Source: Emydura subglobosa (lineage: Eukaryota > Chordata > Testudines > Chelidae). Taken from it: a stretch of 64,000 nucleotides of DNA. The stretch is from positions 5,603,947-5,667,946 of the forward strand of contig ML680037.1 of the NCBI GenBank assembly GCA_007922225.1, written 5' to 3'. Below are positions 1-13,790 of this stretch, piece after piece. Under the pieces are notes generated by a model. It was not told the origin of the DNA. It ran no database searches and worked only from the letters and a program-made list of their open reading frames with translations. Positions within the stretch are counted from its first letter, which is position 1; each line of letters begins with the position of its first letter. Position numbers and translations under genes: made by a program.

Positions 1-3000
1 AAAAGTCAGCTATTTATTCAGATGAAGGCAAGAACCTGGTTCCTCTGTGATATGAGTCTTTATAAGCAAAATAGAAAGCAACGCCATGCCGTTTATTCCA
101 AATTAATTTATAATCTTGCTTTAGCAGCTGTTGAAATGATGCTTTGATTTAAGAAGTTTGGTGCAAAGTTGTGCAGATAATTAATCATACCACAGACCAT
201 GTCTAGTGCTACAGTTATGCGTCAATTCCATATTCCTGATGGTAGTGACATTAGCTAAATGTGGTTTAAGCACATCTGCCTCAATGTGACATAAAATAAC
301 TTATTTCTGGAATATAGATCCTAGTTTTATCTAGGACACCTTTTTTCCAAAGACCTCTGTATTACAGCATGAAGGATTGTACTGTGTTCCTCATTTGAAC
401 AATCAAATGATACCATAGGAAGTTATCAATGATGGCTTCAACTCCATTGAGCATATTATACAACACACCGTTGAGATAGGACCAGGAGTCTGTATGCTGA
501 AAGTGGATGGTCATGATGTCGGTTTAGACAGTTCGCTTGCACCAAACTTTGACCTTGCAAAGAGCATGCTTAAGAACTGGGTACCAGTGAGCATAGGTGT
601 AAAGTTCTTAAAGGCAAACATGGATGTTGTAAGATCTTGAGGATCCAGACAAGCTGTGAAGGCCGTGCCTATACTAATAAAGTGATGTACTGTTGCCATT
701 AATTACCTGCAAGAGGTCTCCGCTGATCTCTTCAGTGGTGTTGAAAATGTGCATTTCAGTAACTGTGGTTGAACCTGGTATCAAGTAGGCTCAACTATGG
801 CTTCTGAGATAGTGCTGAAGTCCTGTCCACACTTGTAATTAAACATTTTCAGTATTGGTTCAGTTGCACGCATTGCTGATAAATGTTGGTAGCAATGGAT
901 ACATTTCCTAGAGTAAACACTACCTTAGACCCATGTTCTACCAGACCTGTGCCACACTTTCTGTAATGGTGCTGAAAATAATTTGTCCCATCTAAACTAG
1001 CAGCTAAACATTTTTCAGCATCAGATGAGGGAAGGAGTGAGGGAGGAGCCATCTATGCAGTGCTCATTTTCTGAAAGTCTGGATTTCCTTGTTCAAAGTT
1101 TTTTTCATTACAACTAGTGAGTTAACTCAACGTGTAGAATGTCACTTTAATGATTATTTCTGTATTAATTAGGTGACTTAATCCCTGCTTGAGGTGATCA
1201 TGGTATGGTATGTTTTTTGGTGTACATACAATACAGTTGATTTTTGTGTCAAGACAATGGGATCATTCTCCTGTGAATAACCTGAATTCTTTGAAAATGT
1301 CTGTATATTCTGTCAGAATATCAAGTTTAATATTTTCAACATATAGTGTATATCTAGCAAAAACTAGACTTGCTTTTGATATAACACGTTTCAGATTTAT
1401 CAAAATAAGTCTTTGGCACTGAGCATCCTCTTCACTGGTAATCCATATGTTCCAATCACACCGTAAGTAGCTGTACTTATTCACATTTTGCTCTGCACAG
1501 ACAAGGAAACATGAGTGTCACATATATTTCTAGGTTTCTAGGAGCTGGCCAGTTTCTCAGTCCATTCTGATTCCAAAGCCTCTCTATCTGTCAGTGATTC
1601 AGGATTGTACTCTGTATTAATAATTACATTGTGGGGTTGGACTCAGGGCTGGATTAGGGGTAGGCGACCCAGATTACTGCCTGGGGTTCTAGATTTGGGA
1701 GGCGCTGGACTTGGGGTGCTGTTTTTGTTGTTAGCAGCAAAAGGGAAAATAGAATGGTTGAAGTAAAATGTTTCAAGTATTCTGAATGTGGATTCATTTC
1801 TAATTAACCTCCTAGAATGTTCTAGACTTTTGTAGAATCTTGTGGAACCTTCCAGACTTTCTGCATGCAAATCATGCATCCAGATTGTGAAATGGGCTAC
1901 AAATGAAATAAAAAATAAGATATTGAGAAGTTTAATAGATGGGTGGGGGGGGAGAAGTGACGTGCCGAATACACTCCTCATCTCCATCAGTTTGGTCTAG
2001 TGCCAGCACTAGTTGGACTGAAGGATGCTTGTATGGACATCTGTCAATAGACTGAAACGATTTAATATAATTTAGCCTAGCATGAGTTTTAAGCATTGCA
2101 AGAGATGCCTCAAACTTGTGATGAGCACTTTCAGGATGTGTGTTTTAAAAATCAAAATGAATAAATAAAGTAAATGAATGGATTACTACCCATGCATGTT
2201 GGGGTATATATACTGTCTGGGATCTGAATGGAGAACTTCAGTGGATGTCAATGGACATGTGTTACATGCACTCATCAAGAGCAAATACTGTATATGCTAC
2301 TAAGCATGTGTCTGCACCAATCAAACAGGAGCAGATTCAAGGCACAGCCCTGCATTGGGAAGAATGCCTAGTTGTACTTCCCCAGGGGAACTTGGGAAGG
2401 GATTGTGCTGGTGCACATGGGAGGTATGCAGGCGGCACCACCCTTTGGTGGCCAGGGACTCTGCTATCCCCCACCCCCTTTGGAACACTATCTGCTGCGG
2501 GCAGAGGGAACATGTACGTAGGACAGCCACCATCTAGTCTATGGTTAAAAAAATACCTGCTAGCCAGAGTTTTTCACAGCTGACTTCAGACTAGGGCTAT
2601 ATATTCTCCCCCTGAAGCAATGTGACCTTGAATGGGATTTGAGAAGCTATTTCTTGGTGTTTGTCTAAGTGGAACCAGTGGACCACAGATACATGTGTCC
2701 TTTCCTTCAGCCAAGGACTGTAAAACCTTCATCAATCAAATACAATGCATGTTAAACACTGACACTATTAACTCACAGTAAATAAGCTACATGATTATAT
2801 TCATCCTGTAGGTCAGGCCCAAGGGGATTTATCACTGATTGTTTCATATTAGCCTCTCCTTCTCCCCTGACAAATCTTTTCCTATACACGCAAATAGAGA
2901 GAGAGGGAGTAAAAAGACATGGACACATGGCATATGGAAATCATGCTGTATCCATGTATTGCAAGGAAAGAGTTTTAGTATCTCTTCTGGAAATATCAAT

Positions 3001-4590
3001 CCATAATTGACCCTTTTTGATTTTTTGTTACAATCCAAAGCTATATGTGTAGTAAATTGTGAATGCATGAGAAGAAAATGCATCATCTTTGCAGAGACTT
3101 CTGGTAATGCCCCCGTTAGGCAGTAGCACAGCCAGGTGACCACAACTGTACATCATTTGTAAAGGCCACATTTCAGATCTAGAGCCTGACATGGGTCTGT
3201 CCCCAACCTAAAAATGCCTCCATGACTGTTTGGCCATGTTGGATTCAAGAGTTCTCTTGGCTATGCAATCATGGAGGCAGCACCTGCTTTCGAAGTGGAA
3301 AGTATTCTTCCTGGAAGGTGATCACACAGGCTGGTCCCCATTCCAGGGACTCTGTCACAAGCTCCATCCTGTGCAACTGACAATCAAGATTGTTGGGGGA
3401 ATCTCCAGCCAACCTGGTTTTGCTTTTTCACCCTGACAGGTTGCCATTTTGAAGCTGCCACCACCTATGGCAATAAAGGAGGGAGGAAGATTCAGCCCCC
3501 TCGCATCGACTAAGGAAGACCCCCCCATTCTTGATGATGATCTGCAAGGGGGTCTTTGTTTCCTACAGATTGTGACCCTGACTGTGCTGCAGCACAAGGC
3601 AGTAAGAGGGGCATAGGGAAGCCCCTTAGCATGTGCTATTGCATCACTAGTAGCAGCACGAGACTGTGAGCAGCCTCTATATGGCTGCAGGCAAGGAATG
3701 GGCCAGCCTGGCTGAACCATCACACTCGAGCAAGCGCAGAATGAGGAACCAGGATTGCTACATTCCCTGTCTGCTGCTGGAAAAGTGCAACTATATGCTG
3801 CTCCTAGCATAGAGCATGAGGGAAAGCCACAACTGATCCCTATATGAGTACATATTTTGTACTGTCTTCATGAATATTTAAAAAAAAAATCCCCAAAACA
3901 ATTATTTTCAAAACATGAATATCTGCTTATTAATATAAACTCCTTAAACACATTTGCACTTTGTGACTTGTATAAAATGAGATAGATATTCTCAAATCCA
4001 CTCAGTAAATTTCATGCAGTTAATTAGTGCTGCAGGATTTCCATACTCTCATAAAATATCTGTGAACATTGTTACAGATTTTGCAGTCGATGTAAAGACA
4101 TTACAGTAAAAAAGTAAAACAAATATCAGCTAATTAAACGATAAACCCCAAGAAAATCTAGTACGCACAGGGAATGGTTGCTACATCACCAGTGCCACAG
4201 CAAATATCTAAATCAGTGGTACTGTAAAGTATTATTTTGTTCTACCCGCATTGGCAATTAAAGATAATAACCATATCATAATTTTGCTGAGCTGAATATC
4301 CAGATTCAGGCGCCTGTGGTGTTCGGAATGGATTATCTACAACAAGCCATCACAGGCAAGTCTCTGAGCAACTCCCACTATTTCATTCTGAGAAATAACT
4401 TTAACCATCCCAGCATAGAAATCTGTTTTCCTCCTGAACTTTCACACACCTTCTAACCCTATCTCTAAGTCCCAGGATATTTGGAGCTAAATTCTGATCC
4501 GTTACATGAGTGAAAACCTGGAGAAAGTCCACTGACATCAACAAATTTATTTCAAGTTTATACCTTTGCAGCCCTATCCTTCAGACTTCC
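1..4590. other. AT-rich non-coding DNA, no gene seen
   Basis: I see no recognisable gene here. Short minus-strand open frames at 511-699 and 849-1052 are separated by stops and match no family I know. Slightly GC-richer patches occur at about 2340-2520 and 3340-3800 with short frames on both strands and no domain. Part of 4486-4545 resembles the sequence common in reptile fold-back repeats, but too weakly to call. Confidence 0.7.
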
Positions 4591-4592
4591 AT

Positions 4593-4862
4593 CACCGTAG
4601 CTATATTGGTCAGGGGTGTGAAGAAGTATGATCCTTGACCAACACTGTTGTGCCAGCAGAAGCCCCTAATGTAGATGCAAATATACTGGCAAAGCTGTTT
4701 TTTTTACTGCTATACCTTGTTTCACTTACAGGGAGTGGCTTTATTACATTGATACAAAGTGCAGTTTTGCTGGGATAGCTGCATTCATATTAGGAACACT
4801 GACAGTACAGTATGTTCATATTCATATAACAGTAAAACACTCCTACTGTAGACATAGCCAAA
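4593..4862. repeat. Degenerate fold-back repeat copy
   Basis: This stretch repeats short blocks such as TAGCTATATTGGTCAGGGGTG and, at its right end, CTGTAGACATAGCC, in an order I associate with abundant fold-back (MITE-like) repeats of turtle genomes. The copy is old and its inverted arms no longer pair well. The family assignment is from memory and no terminal duplication was found. Confidence 0.35.
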
Positions 4863-5588
4863 GACTCAAGGAGAAATATGGGAGTTACTCAAGGAATGGC
4901 ATAATTCACTTTTTGTAGTCCTATTTGGGGAAGTTGATATGTCTAGGCTAGGGACTTTACAGTGGTTGAGAGGTGGAGACTTCATTTGGAAAAGATCTCT
5001 CCCCAAAATAGTACTTCATCTCTCTAATGTGGACATTTTTTTCATTTGAAGCTTTGCACAGAAGACACACCCTTCTCTTGGGTGGCCTTTGGGGCTCTAG
5101 GTTGGAAAAAAGAGAAACGCACACTATTCAGGAGGCTGTCGGGAGATGTTTCCAAAAAGTGTGTGTTTGTTAGAATACACCCATGTTCATACCCTGCACA
5201 CTATTTCAATAAGGTGTGTACAAAGTATGTCTCATGAGATATTATTTAAAAAATCCATTTGCCGATCAATAATATATGGCAAAATGCACATAGCAGTATT
5301 ATATGCGAAGTTATAAAAATAAGCTGAGATCATGACTAAGAGTACGTTTTCCAGATAAGTTTAAGGAGTGTCCAACCATTTCCTCAGAGACAAAAGACAA
5401 GCTGATGCCTGTGAAGGTGTAAACAAGGCTGAAGGACTATTACCTGCTTAGTGGCTATTCTTTGGTAGGAAAGGTTGGCAGGGGCAAAAATCTACATCTT
5501 AGCAAAGAAACAGCATGGAGTTTCCTTCCTCACAGACTGCCTGTCACCTTGCTCCCATCCAGAAATGCTCTCAAAGGAGAGACAGGAC

Positions 5589-5597
5589 TATAAAAAG
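5589..5597 (+). promoter_or_regulatory. TATA box of the LTR
   Basis: TATAAAAAG sits about 425 bp into the LTR and about 290 bp upstream of its AATAAA, as expected for an RNA polymerase II promoter in U3. Nothing shows that it is still active. Confidence 0.4.
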
Positions 5598-5882
5598 AAG
5601 GGACAGACACCCCCCTGCTTCCTCCTGCCCCCTTTCAGGTGCATTCTGTGCACCTGAAGAGACAAAGGAAGCAGCAGTTGGACTATGAGGGGAGGGTTCC
5701 TGACCTACAGCGTTCGGTCAGCAAGACTGCTGAAAGCAGGTGGTGAGAAAACTTTGCTTTGAATCTACTACAGGTTGTTAAGTTAGGCACTAGTAAGCGT
5801 TTTATCTTTATTTTTCTTGTAACCATTTTTTACTTTTATGCCTCATTACTTGTACTCATTTAAAATCTCTCTCTTTGTAGTT

Positions 5883-5888
5883 AATAAA
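5883..5888 (+). terminator. PolyA signal of the LTR
   Basis: A canonical AATAAA lies in an AT-rich stretch within the LTR and downstream of the TATA box, followed by T-rich sequence. This matches a retroviral-type R/U5 boundary signal. Confidence 0.4.
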
Positions 5889-6303
5889 CTTATTTTATTG
5901 ATTTATCTAATCCAGTTTGTTCAAGTTGAAATTTCTGGGTAACTCCATTTAGGGTAACAAGTTGAGTGTATATTATTTCCTTCAAGGAATATTGGGTTTA
6001 ATATATTTGTACTGTCCAGGAGAGGGCTGGGCAGTACAAAACATACATTTCTAGGGGGAAATCCAAGACTGGCAGTGTGTTGGGGCACCCTGTGGTAATC
6101 TTCAAGGCTGGTAAGAGCCAAGGTGCGGCTGGCTGGCTACAGCGCATACACAGACATAGCTGCGAGTGACTTGCACGCTGGAGGCAGTTTGTGAATAGTC
6201 TGGCTTGGAAGCTCCAGCTACAAGGCATTGTAAAGGTACCCTGGTTACAAGGCAGGGGTGACACAGCTACTCATTGGTCTGGATTGTACGTCGGTACATC
6301 ACA

Positions 6304-7904
6304 GTGTGTGTGGGTTTAATTTAAACTGTTCTCAGTTTGAATAAACCTTTAGTGTTAAGCAGTTTCATATTTATCATTATTTGTTCACAGGCCAAGGTCA
6401 TACTAATTTAGAACAAATCTCTGTATGTTTTTACGTTTACTTATAAGAATTACAATCAGATTCTCACCAGAGTGGAATCTGGAAAACCCACTATAAGCAT
6501 CAGCAAGTCAGTCCAGATGCCTGAAGTTGGCAAGCATGTGTATTTTGTAGGCATACTTTAGTTTATATTTAGAAAAATCTGTGATCTCTGTTTAATGCCT
6601 GTGCTTTCATTTTACTTATAGGCTTTTTAACATAGAAATTATTACAAAACACTTTGTCCAGTGCATCTGTGTCACCAGAGCATTTTTTTAATTTGTAAAT
6701 AAAAAGAAAGTGGACATTATAACACTGAGATCTTGGGCAAAAGAACAACAGACCAGGTTCAGAGGTGGATCTAGAGAATGTCTAAATTGGTTTAACATAC
6801 ACCTTCTTCCTGCCTCTTCACAGTATGTTATACCAACTTATACTCCTTTTCATTCACATAATGATAAGTGCATATAAGTAGGTCTACGGAGTGGTCACAG
6901 AGTGCAAGTGAGTCTAAGGAAGACTGTTACGCTATCACTTCATCTTTGAATATAGTCTTCTCTCTTGACAATGCTAATAAATAAAATTACATAAATTTTT
7001 GTGTCCAAGAATCATGCACCGTAGCGGACAAATTTGTAATAGATGTTTCTGATACAGGGCTATCAGCTTTTGTCATCAAGACAACAAAGTCTGAGGTAAG
7101 GTTAATCAGACTACATTTTCCATTACATCTTGCCAGTACTTATTGAAGAAAATATTGTCTTTGAGACTCTTCAGAATTGAGAAGACTAATGCTATCTTTG
7201 ATCATAAGTTTATGTCACTCTTTGGATGTTTTCTTTCTGTCGCCTTTCACAGTGATTAATGTGGTGCTAGTCAAGCTCTTTTGATTATTGCTGTCTGTGA
7301 CATTTCTTCTGAGAGATCAAATTAAACTTTCAAAATCTGTTACAATATTTTCAAGGGTTCTGTCCCTTCCCTACACTTTCTTAGTAAATGATGTTACGCT
7401 GGGAGGTCCTATTAAAAAGCTGAACTTTTCTTGGATGCACATACCTCTGCTATTATTTTAAAAATAAGTGCAAACAAGAAGTTGAACAAGTTTTCAATCT
7501 AGAAAAGCACAATGAAAAAGCAAGTAAAGTAGAGCCTGCTAGCCTCCTCCCTGATCAAAGCTGTTAAAAAAATCAGTGTAATTGGTAGCAGTGCTCATAC
7601 TCCAAGAGTCTGCTGTTGTTCACTTTGATAAAGTGGCAGGATATTTGAGAAATCAGACTAGTTAACGTTAAGTGACAGCCATTCATAGTACACAACAGAG
7701 AACATCCCATTGGGCCTTTAATTCCAGGCCATTAATTGCCACATTTCGCTTGCCTCCAAACAGACTCAAAATATATCAACAACAACTAGAAAATGCCTCA
7801 CCATGTGTAAATATCTGTTTCAGAAATGAGGAAATAACCTCCTAAACATTTCTTTCCTCCTCAAAATCCAGCACCAAAACAGAATGGAAAAGTAGGAGCC
7901 TCTG
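6304..7904. other. AT-rich non-coding DNA
   Basis: Nothing is recognisable in this stretch beyond AT-rich sequence. No open frame above background and no repeat boundary that I could support. Confidence 0.65.
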
Positions 7905-7983
7905 ACGTGGACCAGCACCTTATTGTGCTAGGTGCTGAACAAACACAGAACAAAAGAGTCCCTGCCCCAAAGAGCTTGCCGTT
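7905..7983 (-). repeat. L2/MIR-type 3' tail fragment
   Basis: The plus strand reads TTATTGTGCTAGGTGCTG, then an ACAAACACAGAACAAAAGAG block and CCCTGCCCCAAAGAGCTT. Reverse-complemented, this is the typical tail shared by amniote L2 LINEs and their SINE partners (a block about leading account of AGCTCTTTGGGGCAGGG, then a block ending in GCCTAGCACAA). Only the tail is present. Related tails occur at 9051-9115 on the same strand and at 37195-37395 and 56226-56360 on the other. Confidence 0.65.
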
Positions 7984-9050
7984 CCTCTGGTTTTTTAGGC
8001 AAAACTAAATTTGTACATTAAATGATTCTACAGGCTTATCACTGTTTATTCACCTTCCTCTCTTAGGCTCATTTGACAAGTTCAGCCTATGAGTCATCAG
8101 AGGAGGGGCAAAGTCCTAGGATTGGCATCTGCCCTACTGAGGATACTACGTGATCTCAAGTGACCAGGAACATGTACTCAGGAAGGGTGAGGCAGAGGGG
8201 AAAGCATGCAAGCAAGCAGGTTGGGGTCAGTATTCTGAAAGCAGCCTCCAGAGGGTAAGCCAGGCCAGACACCGTGTTCAACAGGGTGACGGCCGCAGCC
8301 TGGGTGAGCCTGACTCAGTCAGGAGGAGCAGCCCGGGAAGAGATGGAGAAGCATGAACTGTCTGAGAGCTGGGCTGAAAAGAGTGGCAGGGGGCAGAAGC
8401 AGCTGTGCAGTCACACATGGGAGTAAGACAAACCAAGGGGAATCACTGGAAAGCGACTGCCATGATCATCAAAATCAGTGCTGAGGGGAACGCAGCCCAG
8501 TGACTACAAAGGGGAAAAGGGCAGGCAAAAGAGGTGTGAGATATCTCTGACACTACAGGAAATCAAGGCTGCAGCAGCTGAACAAAAGAGCAGCCTGAGG
8601 AGAGATGTAGGGCAGCTGAACCATACCAGTTGAGGAACAGCACAGGAGAAGGGCTGACAGGGGTTAGAAGGATGAAAGCACATCCACAGCCTGTAACCAT
8701 CTTTTAAAGTGTCTTATCTGTTGTTTGCATTCTCATCAAGCCAAGTATCATGAGCTGAGAGAAAGAAAACAGAGACCGGGAGACTTTTAAACCATCTCTC
8801 TCTCTCTCTCTTTTTAAAAAATGAATCCATTTAATGAAATGTAACAGGGAGAAACTCATCACAACTAAAAGTGAATTTGTCCCATGTCCCCACAGAGCTA
8901 AAATCAGATAAATCACATTATCCAGCCAGTTCAATATCTTGTGTAGGGTTTTCGAAAGGGCAGAAAGTGATAACTCTAATAGAAGCTTTCAAGACTATGC
9001 CTGGAATCCCTGTATCCTGAAACTGTATTTATTCTTTCTGTTGTGGTAGT
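7984..9050. other. Non-coding; GC-richer patch 8150-8700
   Basis: A purine-rich, somewhat GC-rich stretch at 8150-8700 carries a 68-codon open frame with no recognisable domain. It could be an unrecognised repeat. The rest is AT-rich with a short TC run. Confidence 0.5.
8795..8810. repeat. (TC)8 microsatellite
   Basis: Eight uninterrupted TC units are followed directly by a T run and then an A run. Confidence 0.9.
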
Positions 9051-9115
9051 GCCTAAATCATGGATCAGGCCCTCATTATACTAGGTGCAGTACAAACAGG
9101 ACAAAACTGGGAGAA
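9051..9115 (-). repeat. L2/MIR-type tail fragment
   Basis: CATTATACTAGGTGCAGTAC followed by AAACAGGACAAAAC is the reverse complement of the same tail seen at 7905-7983, here shorter and more diverged. Confidence 0.5.
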
Positions 9116-12100
9116 AACAAACAAACAGAGTATCAGAACCAATCATATTTGAAATAAGAGCTAGGTCAGCTAACCTGTTTTGTTTTTTCAAAACAGGAAA
9201 AAACCCCATGTGGATGCTGCAGGCGTGAACTAAGAGGATTCTATTTTGCCTTTAGGGAATTCTGCTTGAAACGGATGCTATTCATGCCCCCAATGGTCCG
9301 AACTATGCGGCACTGTAGACAAGGAGCCCTTAGGAAGCCCTTTCCCACAAGTACCATTCCCTCAAAAATTATCACTTTGATTTTCATCTTCATACTAGAC
9401 GGTGTTTCAATGACAAAGATTATCTTAGTGAACCGAAAGGATTTTTAGTGGCAAAGACCACAAGAAGAATGTGCTATGAATCTGAGATTCACTGCCATAT
9501 ACACAGTGTTTTATGAAGAAGCGAAGCTTGTGCACTTTCTGAGCTGTATAAAAAAATCTTAATAGTGATTTCAAATCCATTTCAAACCTATACTTTCTGC
9601 AGCCTAGTAAGACATTGTCTTTTTCTTATCATTTAATTTACATGGTAAATATGTACTAAAGATTATTGAATGTCTGTTCTATTGTACTGTAATAGCTATA
9701 TCCAGGCAGCAAACTAGTTTCTCATTGCATATATACTGTGTAGACTTATATAGATCATGGCATTTTGTTTTAGTGTACTTTACCCAAGTAAAGTTTAACA
9801 ATACCAGCACAAAATAATAAAGGCTTTGTCATATGAAAATTACTCAACAGAGCAGACTAGATGGAAATCTTTCGTATGACTAGCTGAACAATGTATGCAG
9901 TCAGGATCCAAGAGCAGTAGAGTGACTATCAGAATTTCATATCTGTAGTAGTAAAATAAGCAATGGGCCACATGTATTCGTGGTGTGACTATTGACTACA
10001 GTGGAGTTACACCCGGGAACACACAGAACAATTTGTGGGCAGGATGTGTATGTCTGTCAAATTAGATTTATGCCACCTTTGTGCTATCTGTTTCCTGGGC
10101 AGCATGTGCTCTAGTCTGGTCTCCCAGGCTAAATTAAAGTAGCCCAAAGGTTTCTCTAACTGGCACTTAAGATTGAGATCAAGACCAGGCACCAACAGGC
10201 GACAGGGAGACGCTAGCCATACCCCATTTTTCCCACAACACCCCCTCCACCGGGACGTTTGATGGTGCATCAAGTGTTACATAGGCTCTATAACACCAGA
10301 GTACCCCCCATGGTGGGGGTGATTCTTCCAAGACCACACCACCAGATTTCATACCGCTTTACCCAAAATCTGGATCATTATCTTTGTAGCAAACTGGATG
10401 TGACTGTACTCACATCCCATAGCGCACACTCATGAGAGTAATCACCTTGAAGTCAGTGGGACCACTGGCATAATAAAGAAAAGAGAGTGGTAAAACTGTG
10501 CCCCAATTATATAATAGGAGAAAATGTCTGGGGACAAATTCTACTCTCATTTTCCCATTGTATATCCAGAATGACCCGATGGGCTTTAAGCTGAAGTAGC
10601 AGAGCACAGTCTGGACCTTTGTTGTAATATCTGTTTTTTTGAAAAATAAATGTTTTATTTGGTAATGCTAATTAATGCTAATACTAATTGTAGCTATAGC
10701 TAGCAAACTTATTTTGCCATCTCCCTCATTATCTCAGAATAGTGGTCCGTTAAAGAATTATTCAGGTAATGGCCAAACTAGGAAAATTTCAATGATGAAA
10801 TCTTCAGAAACCTATAACCCATTAATAATCTTGTCACCCGGGTAAATAAGACAAACCTGTAGAGCATGTTGTTATGTATCTTCAGTCCAAGCAATTTGCT
10901 TTGTATCCTTTATTTATTTATCAAAAAATGTGTCCCTTGCTGGCTCTTTTCCTTCCCTATTAGCTGATTGAGCATTTAGAGTTAGTTTATTCACAATGCA
11001 CCTTTCACAAAAACTGTGCAGAGAGATGCACTATTGGAAGAGATTTTGTCTTTGGATAAAGGATTCAAACAACGATTGCAGCTTCCTGTCGTATATATAT
11101 TAAAGATATGATATAACTAGGTGAACGGGTAGGTACCTACAAACTTGGGGCAAGAAGTATTGTATTTAATACCTTATTTAATAACTACTGTCCCCAGCAC
11201 AGGTTCAGTTCCAAACCAACACTGGAAGAATTAGGACAAGGGTACTACTTCTGCATCGCTAGTCGTCTTCTTGTCTTAGAAACTAACATCCAAGTATGAC
11301 ATTGCATCAGTGAATGTTAATGAGCTGACAACAACATATCCAAGAGTTTGGATAACAATAAATGCATTCTATGAAAGATGAAAGTTTTGGACCAAGGTTT
11401 GGCTCTACTCCATTGCTGATAAAATACTTAGTAACTGTTCCTATATTTTCATAATTTATTAGGTATTAATGCAAAAATTGGTAATAATAAAGGAGTAAAT
11501 AATGAAACAATAACTTATCTGGTAATACAAAACCCATCTTCATATGGCTACATAAAATAAGAAGAGAAGGGTCTTGATATGTACGAACAGATATTTAGGC
11601 AAAAATAGCAAAGCCCTATATCACTAATGGTGCCATGCATGAATAATTTTAGAACAGTGTTACTCCTTTTCAGAGGAATAACTATTAGACAGACTTACTG
11701 GGTCAAATTCAATCCTGGTGTAACTCAGTTAATGTTTATTGTGCTACAAAAGAGACAAATTTGGTCTATTACATGATAAAGTGTCTTTAGGATTTTGTCA
11801 GGTGTATAAATAATGGTTAGATACTACATTGCCTTCTACTGTACCCTATTATCTGTACTATATATTTGTATTCGTGGCTATAAATGGCATATATAAAAAT
11901 AATCATAAAAGGTTGCAAAGCAGTTTATACAACCAGTGTGAGAATTAATGTTCCCAAATGTGCTCAAAAAGAATATAAATAGGACAAAGTTTATTCATGG
12001 TCTTATAAGAAGACACAAGGTGACTGACATATTTAACTTGAAATTCTTCCACAATGCAGATAAGTTTATTGAAAACTTACAGTGCTATGCAGCACAAGAG

Positions 12101-13577
12101 CAGGATCATATATAATTGTGATGGGTATCATGATATTTTGTGTTTCCTCCAGGTGCACTTGTGCATTTGAATAGCTTTAGACACAGCAAAAAAGTGAACA
12201 CCTACACACAGGAGTTTGTAAACTTGTGCTGATAAAATAAGACCTATCCTGAATCTTCACTCACCTTGTGAACCAAAACTTTAAAACTATTCTCAATGTT
12301 TAGTTAAAGAATCCAAACACCTCTCCTAAATATTCCAATCCTGCTCCCTGTGAAGTTCATGGCAAAAATCCCTTTGACTTCAATTATTCAGGATCAGGCC
12401 AACAGTATCTCCCAATGAATCCCCTCTCTCATATTTTATCTGCAGTGACTAATACTTCGTTTGCTACCATCATCCTCCAAAGTCTGGTTTTGTTTTTCAG
12501 AAGGCAACTGTATGGACCCCCCTCCACAACCCAGTCAGATCTCAAATCTGGAGTTGGTCAAAATTCTGAATTTCCATTTAACAGGAAATGTTGACCTTCT
12601 GAAATTTGTTTTAATTTCATATCAGAACAAAACTAAATATTTTTTAGATTTCCCACAAAACAGAACTTTGGAAATATTTCCATTTCTGAAAACATTTCAT
12701 TATGGAAAAATTTTGAAATCGTATTTCCAACTCTTTTGGGTTTAAAGTTATTCAGAATGTTTTATTTTATTCCCTTGGGTTTCCTTTTAGTAACAAAATC
12801 ATTTAGTAATTAAGTTATAAACAGCTCAGAAAAATTCAGAATGGGGGAATATAAATGACTTAGACACGGTCAACCTTTAGAAAGAGAAATAAGAAGGCTG
12901 GGGATAGAGAAATCAATGCAAAATTGAGGACACAGATAGTTGGTAACAACCCTTTGCTTTCAAACTTTGCAGAGTGCAATCCTGCTTTGGCTGACAAAGT
13001 GAAGGGGACCAGGGGATTCTTGATGACTCCATTGTCACAGGAATAATGCCAGCTATGGCAGGATTCCACATGAAAGGAAAGGAAATTCATTGTAGGGCAC
13101 ACTTAGCTGTTTTTATCAGCAGGAAGACCAAGTGCACATTAACAACCTATCAGCTACCGCTTGCTTATGGCATGGTAGTGGACTTGAGCAGTAGCATACA
13201 TGCCCTATCCTTCTGACTCCTGGTGGATGGGCTAGACTGTTAGGTGGGTTCACCATGTAGCACATTCCTGGATGTTATGGAGGGAAACTGGAATTAGCTA
13301 GCCTGGATCAAGGCTGAGGTAGGGGCATAGTAAGTGGACCCGAGAGAGAGGGAGAGATCTGTCTTTGGATACAGCCACAAGAGGATGTCACTCTGCTCAG
13401 GAGTTGTCTGAGACTGGAAATGCATTGTGGATCATGCAATATTTTCCATTTTTCTCTATACAAAAGTGAAGGGGAGCCTTCCTGTCTGGTATTTTTCCAA
13501 AGTATTCAGATGAGAAATGTTATACAAACTGTTTCTCTTATTTTGACCTGATTTTCTATATCTAATAAACCTGTTTT
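9116..13577. other. AT-rich non-coding DNA with repeat scraps
   Basis: No gene is visible. Scraps such as GACTACAGTGGAGTTACACC (9993 region), the 10440-10490 stretch and 12340-12410 resemble the 'equal to the season of equal length' type of amniote fold-back repeats that contain a TTGAAGTCAATGG-like core. A low-complexity AT-rich stretch at 12590-12740 may also be repetitive. None has clean ends. Confidence 0.5.
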
Positions 13578-13614
13578 CTTAAAAAAACAAAAAACAAAAA
13601 AACAAACAAAAACA
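13578..13614. repeat. A-rich low-complexity run
   Basis: Runs of A broken by single C residues (A7-C-A6-C-A7 style). Simple low-complexity sequence. Confidence 0.85.
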
Positions 13615-13790
13615 CTATGGTTGAGTGGATGTTTCACACAGTCTGTTCCCAAAGAAAGCATACTAATTCTACCAAAAGCTATAGATATGAGCAAAGCTAG
13701 CAAACAAGATCACATTCCAAATGCTGAACATAAGTGGAGTAGACACTGAAATAATTCACAAAGTAGCACATGAAGAAAGGAAACATATCC

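Larger units (their letters stand above)
5164..6303 (+). mobile_element. Probable solo LTR (about 1.14 kb)
   Basis: The interval begins TG and ends CA, with GTGTG directly before it (5159-5163) and GTGTG directly after it (6304-6308), which fits a 5-bp target duplication, although the motif is low in complexity. Inside are a TATA-like box (TATAAAAAG, 5589-5597) and a canonical AATAAA (5883-5888) about 290 bp downstream, the expected U3-R-U5 order for a plus-strand LTR. No gag, pol or env coding sequence follows on the right, so it is either solo or a remnant. The sequence from the TATA region through the polyA region to the end resembles LTRs I remember from turtle genomes. The 5' boundary is less certain than the 3' one, because the left end lies in a GT run. 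Confidence 0.58.

Noticed and set aside
511..1052. Two minus-strand open frames that might be a processed pseudogene
   Set aside because: I could not match either to a protein family, the frames are separated by stops, and there is no polyA tail or target duplication.
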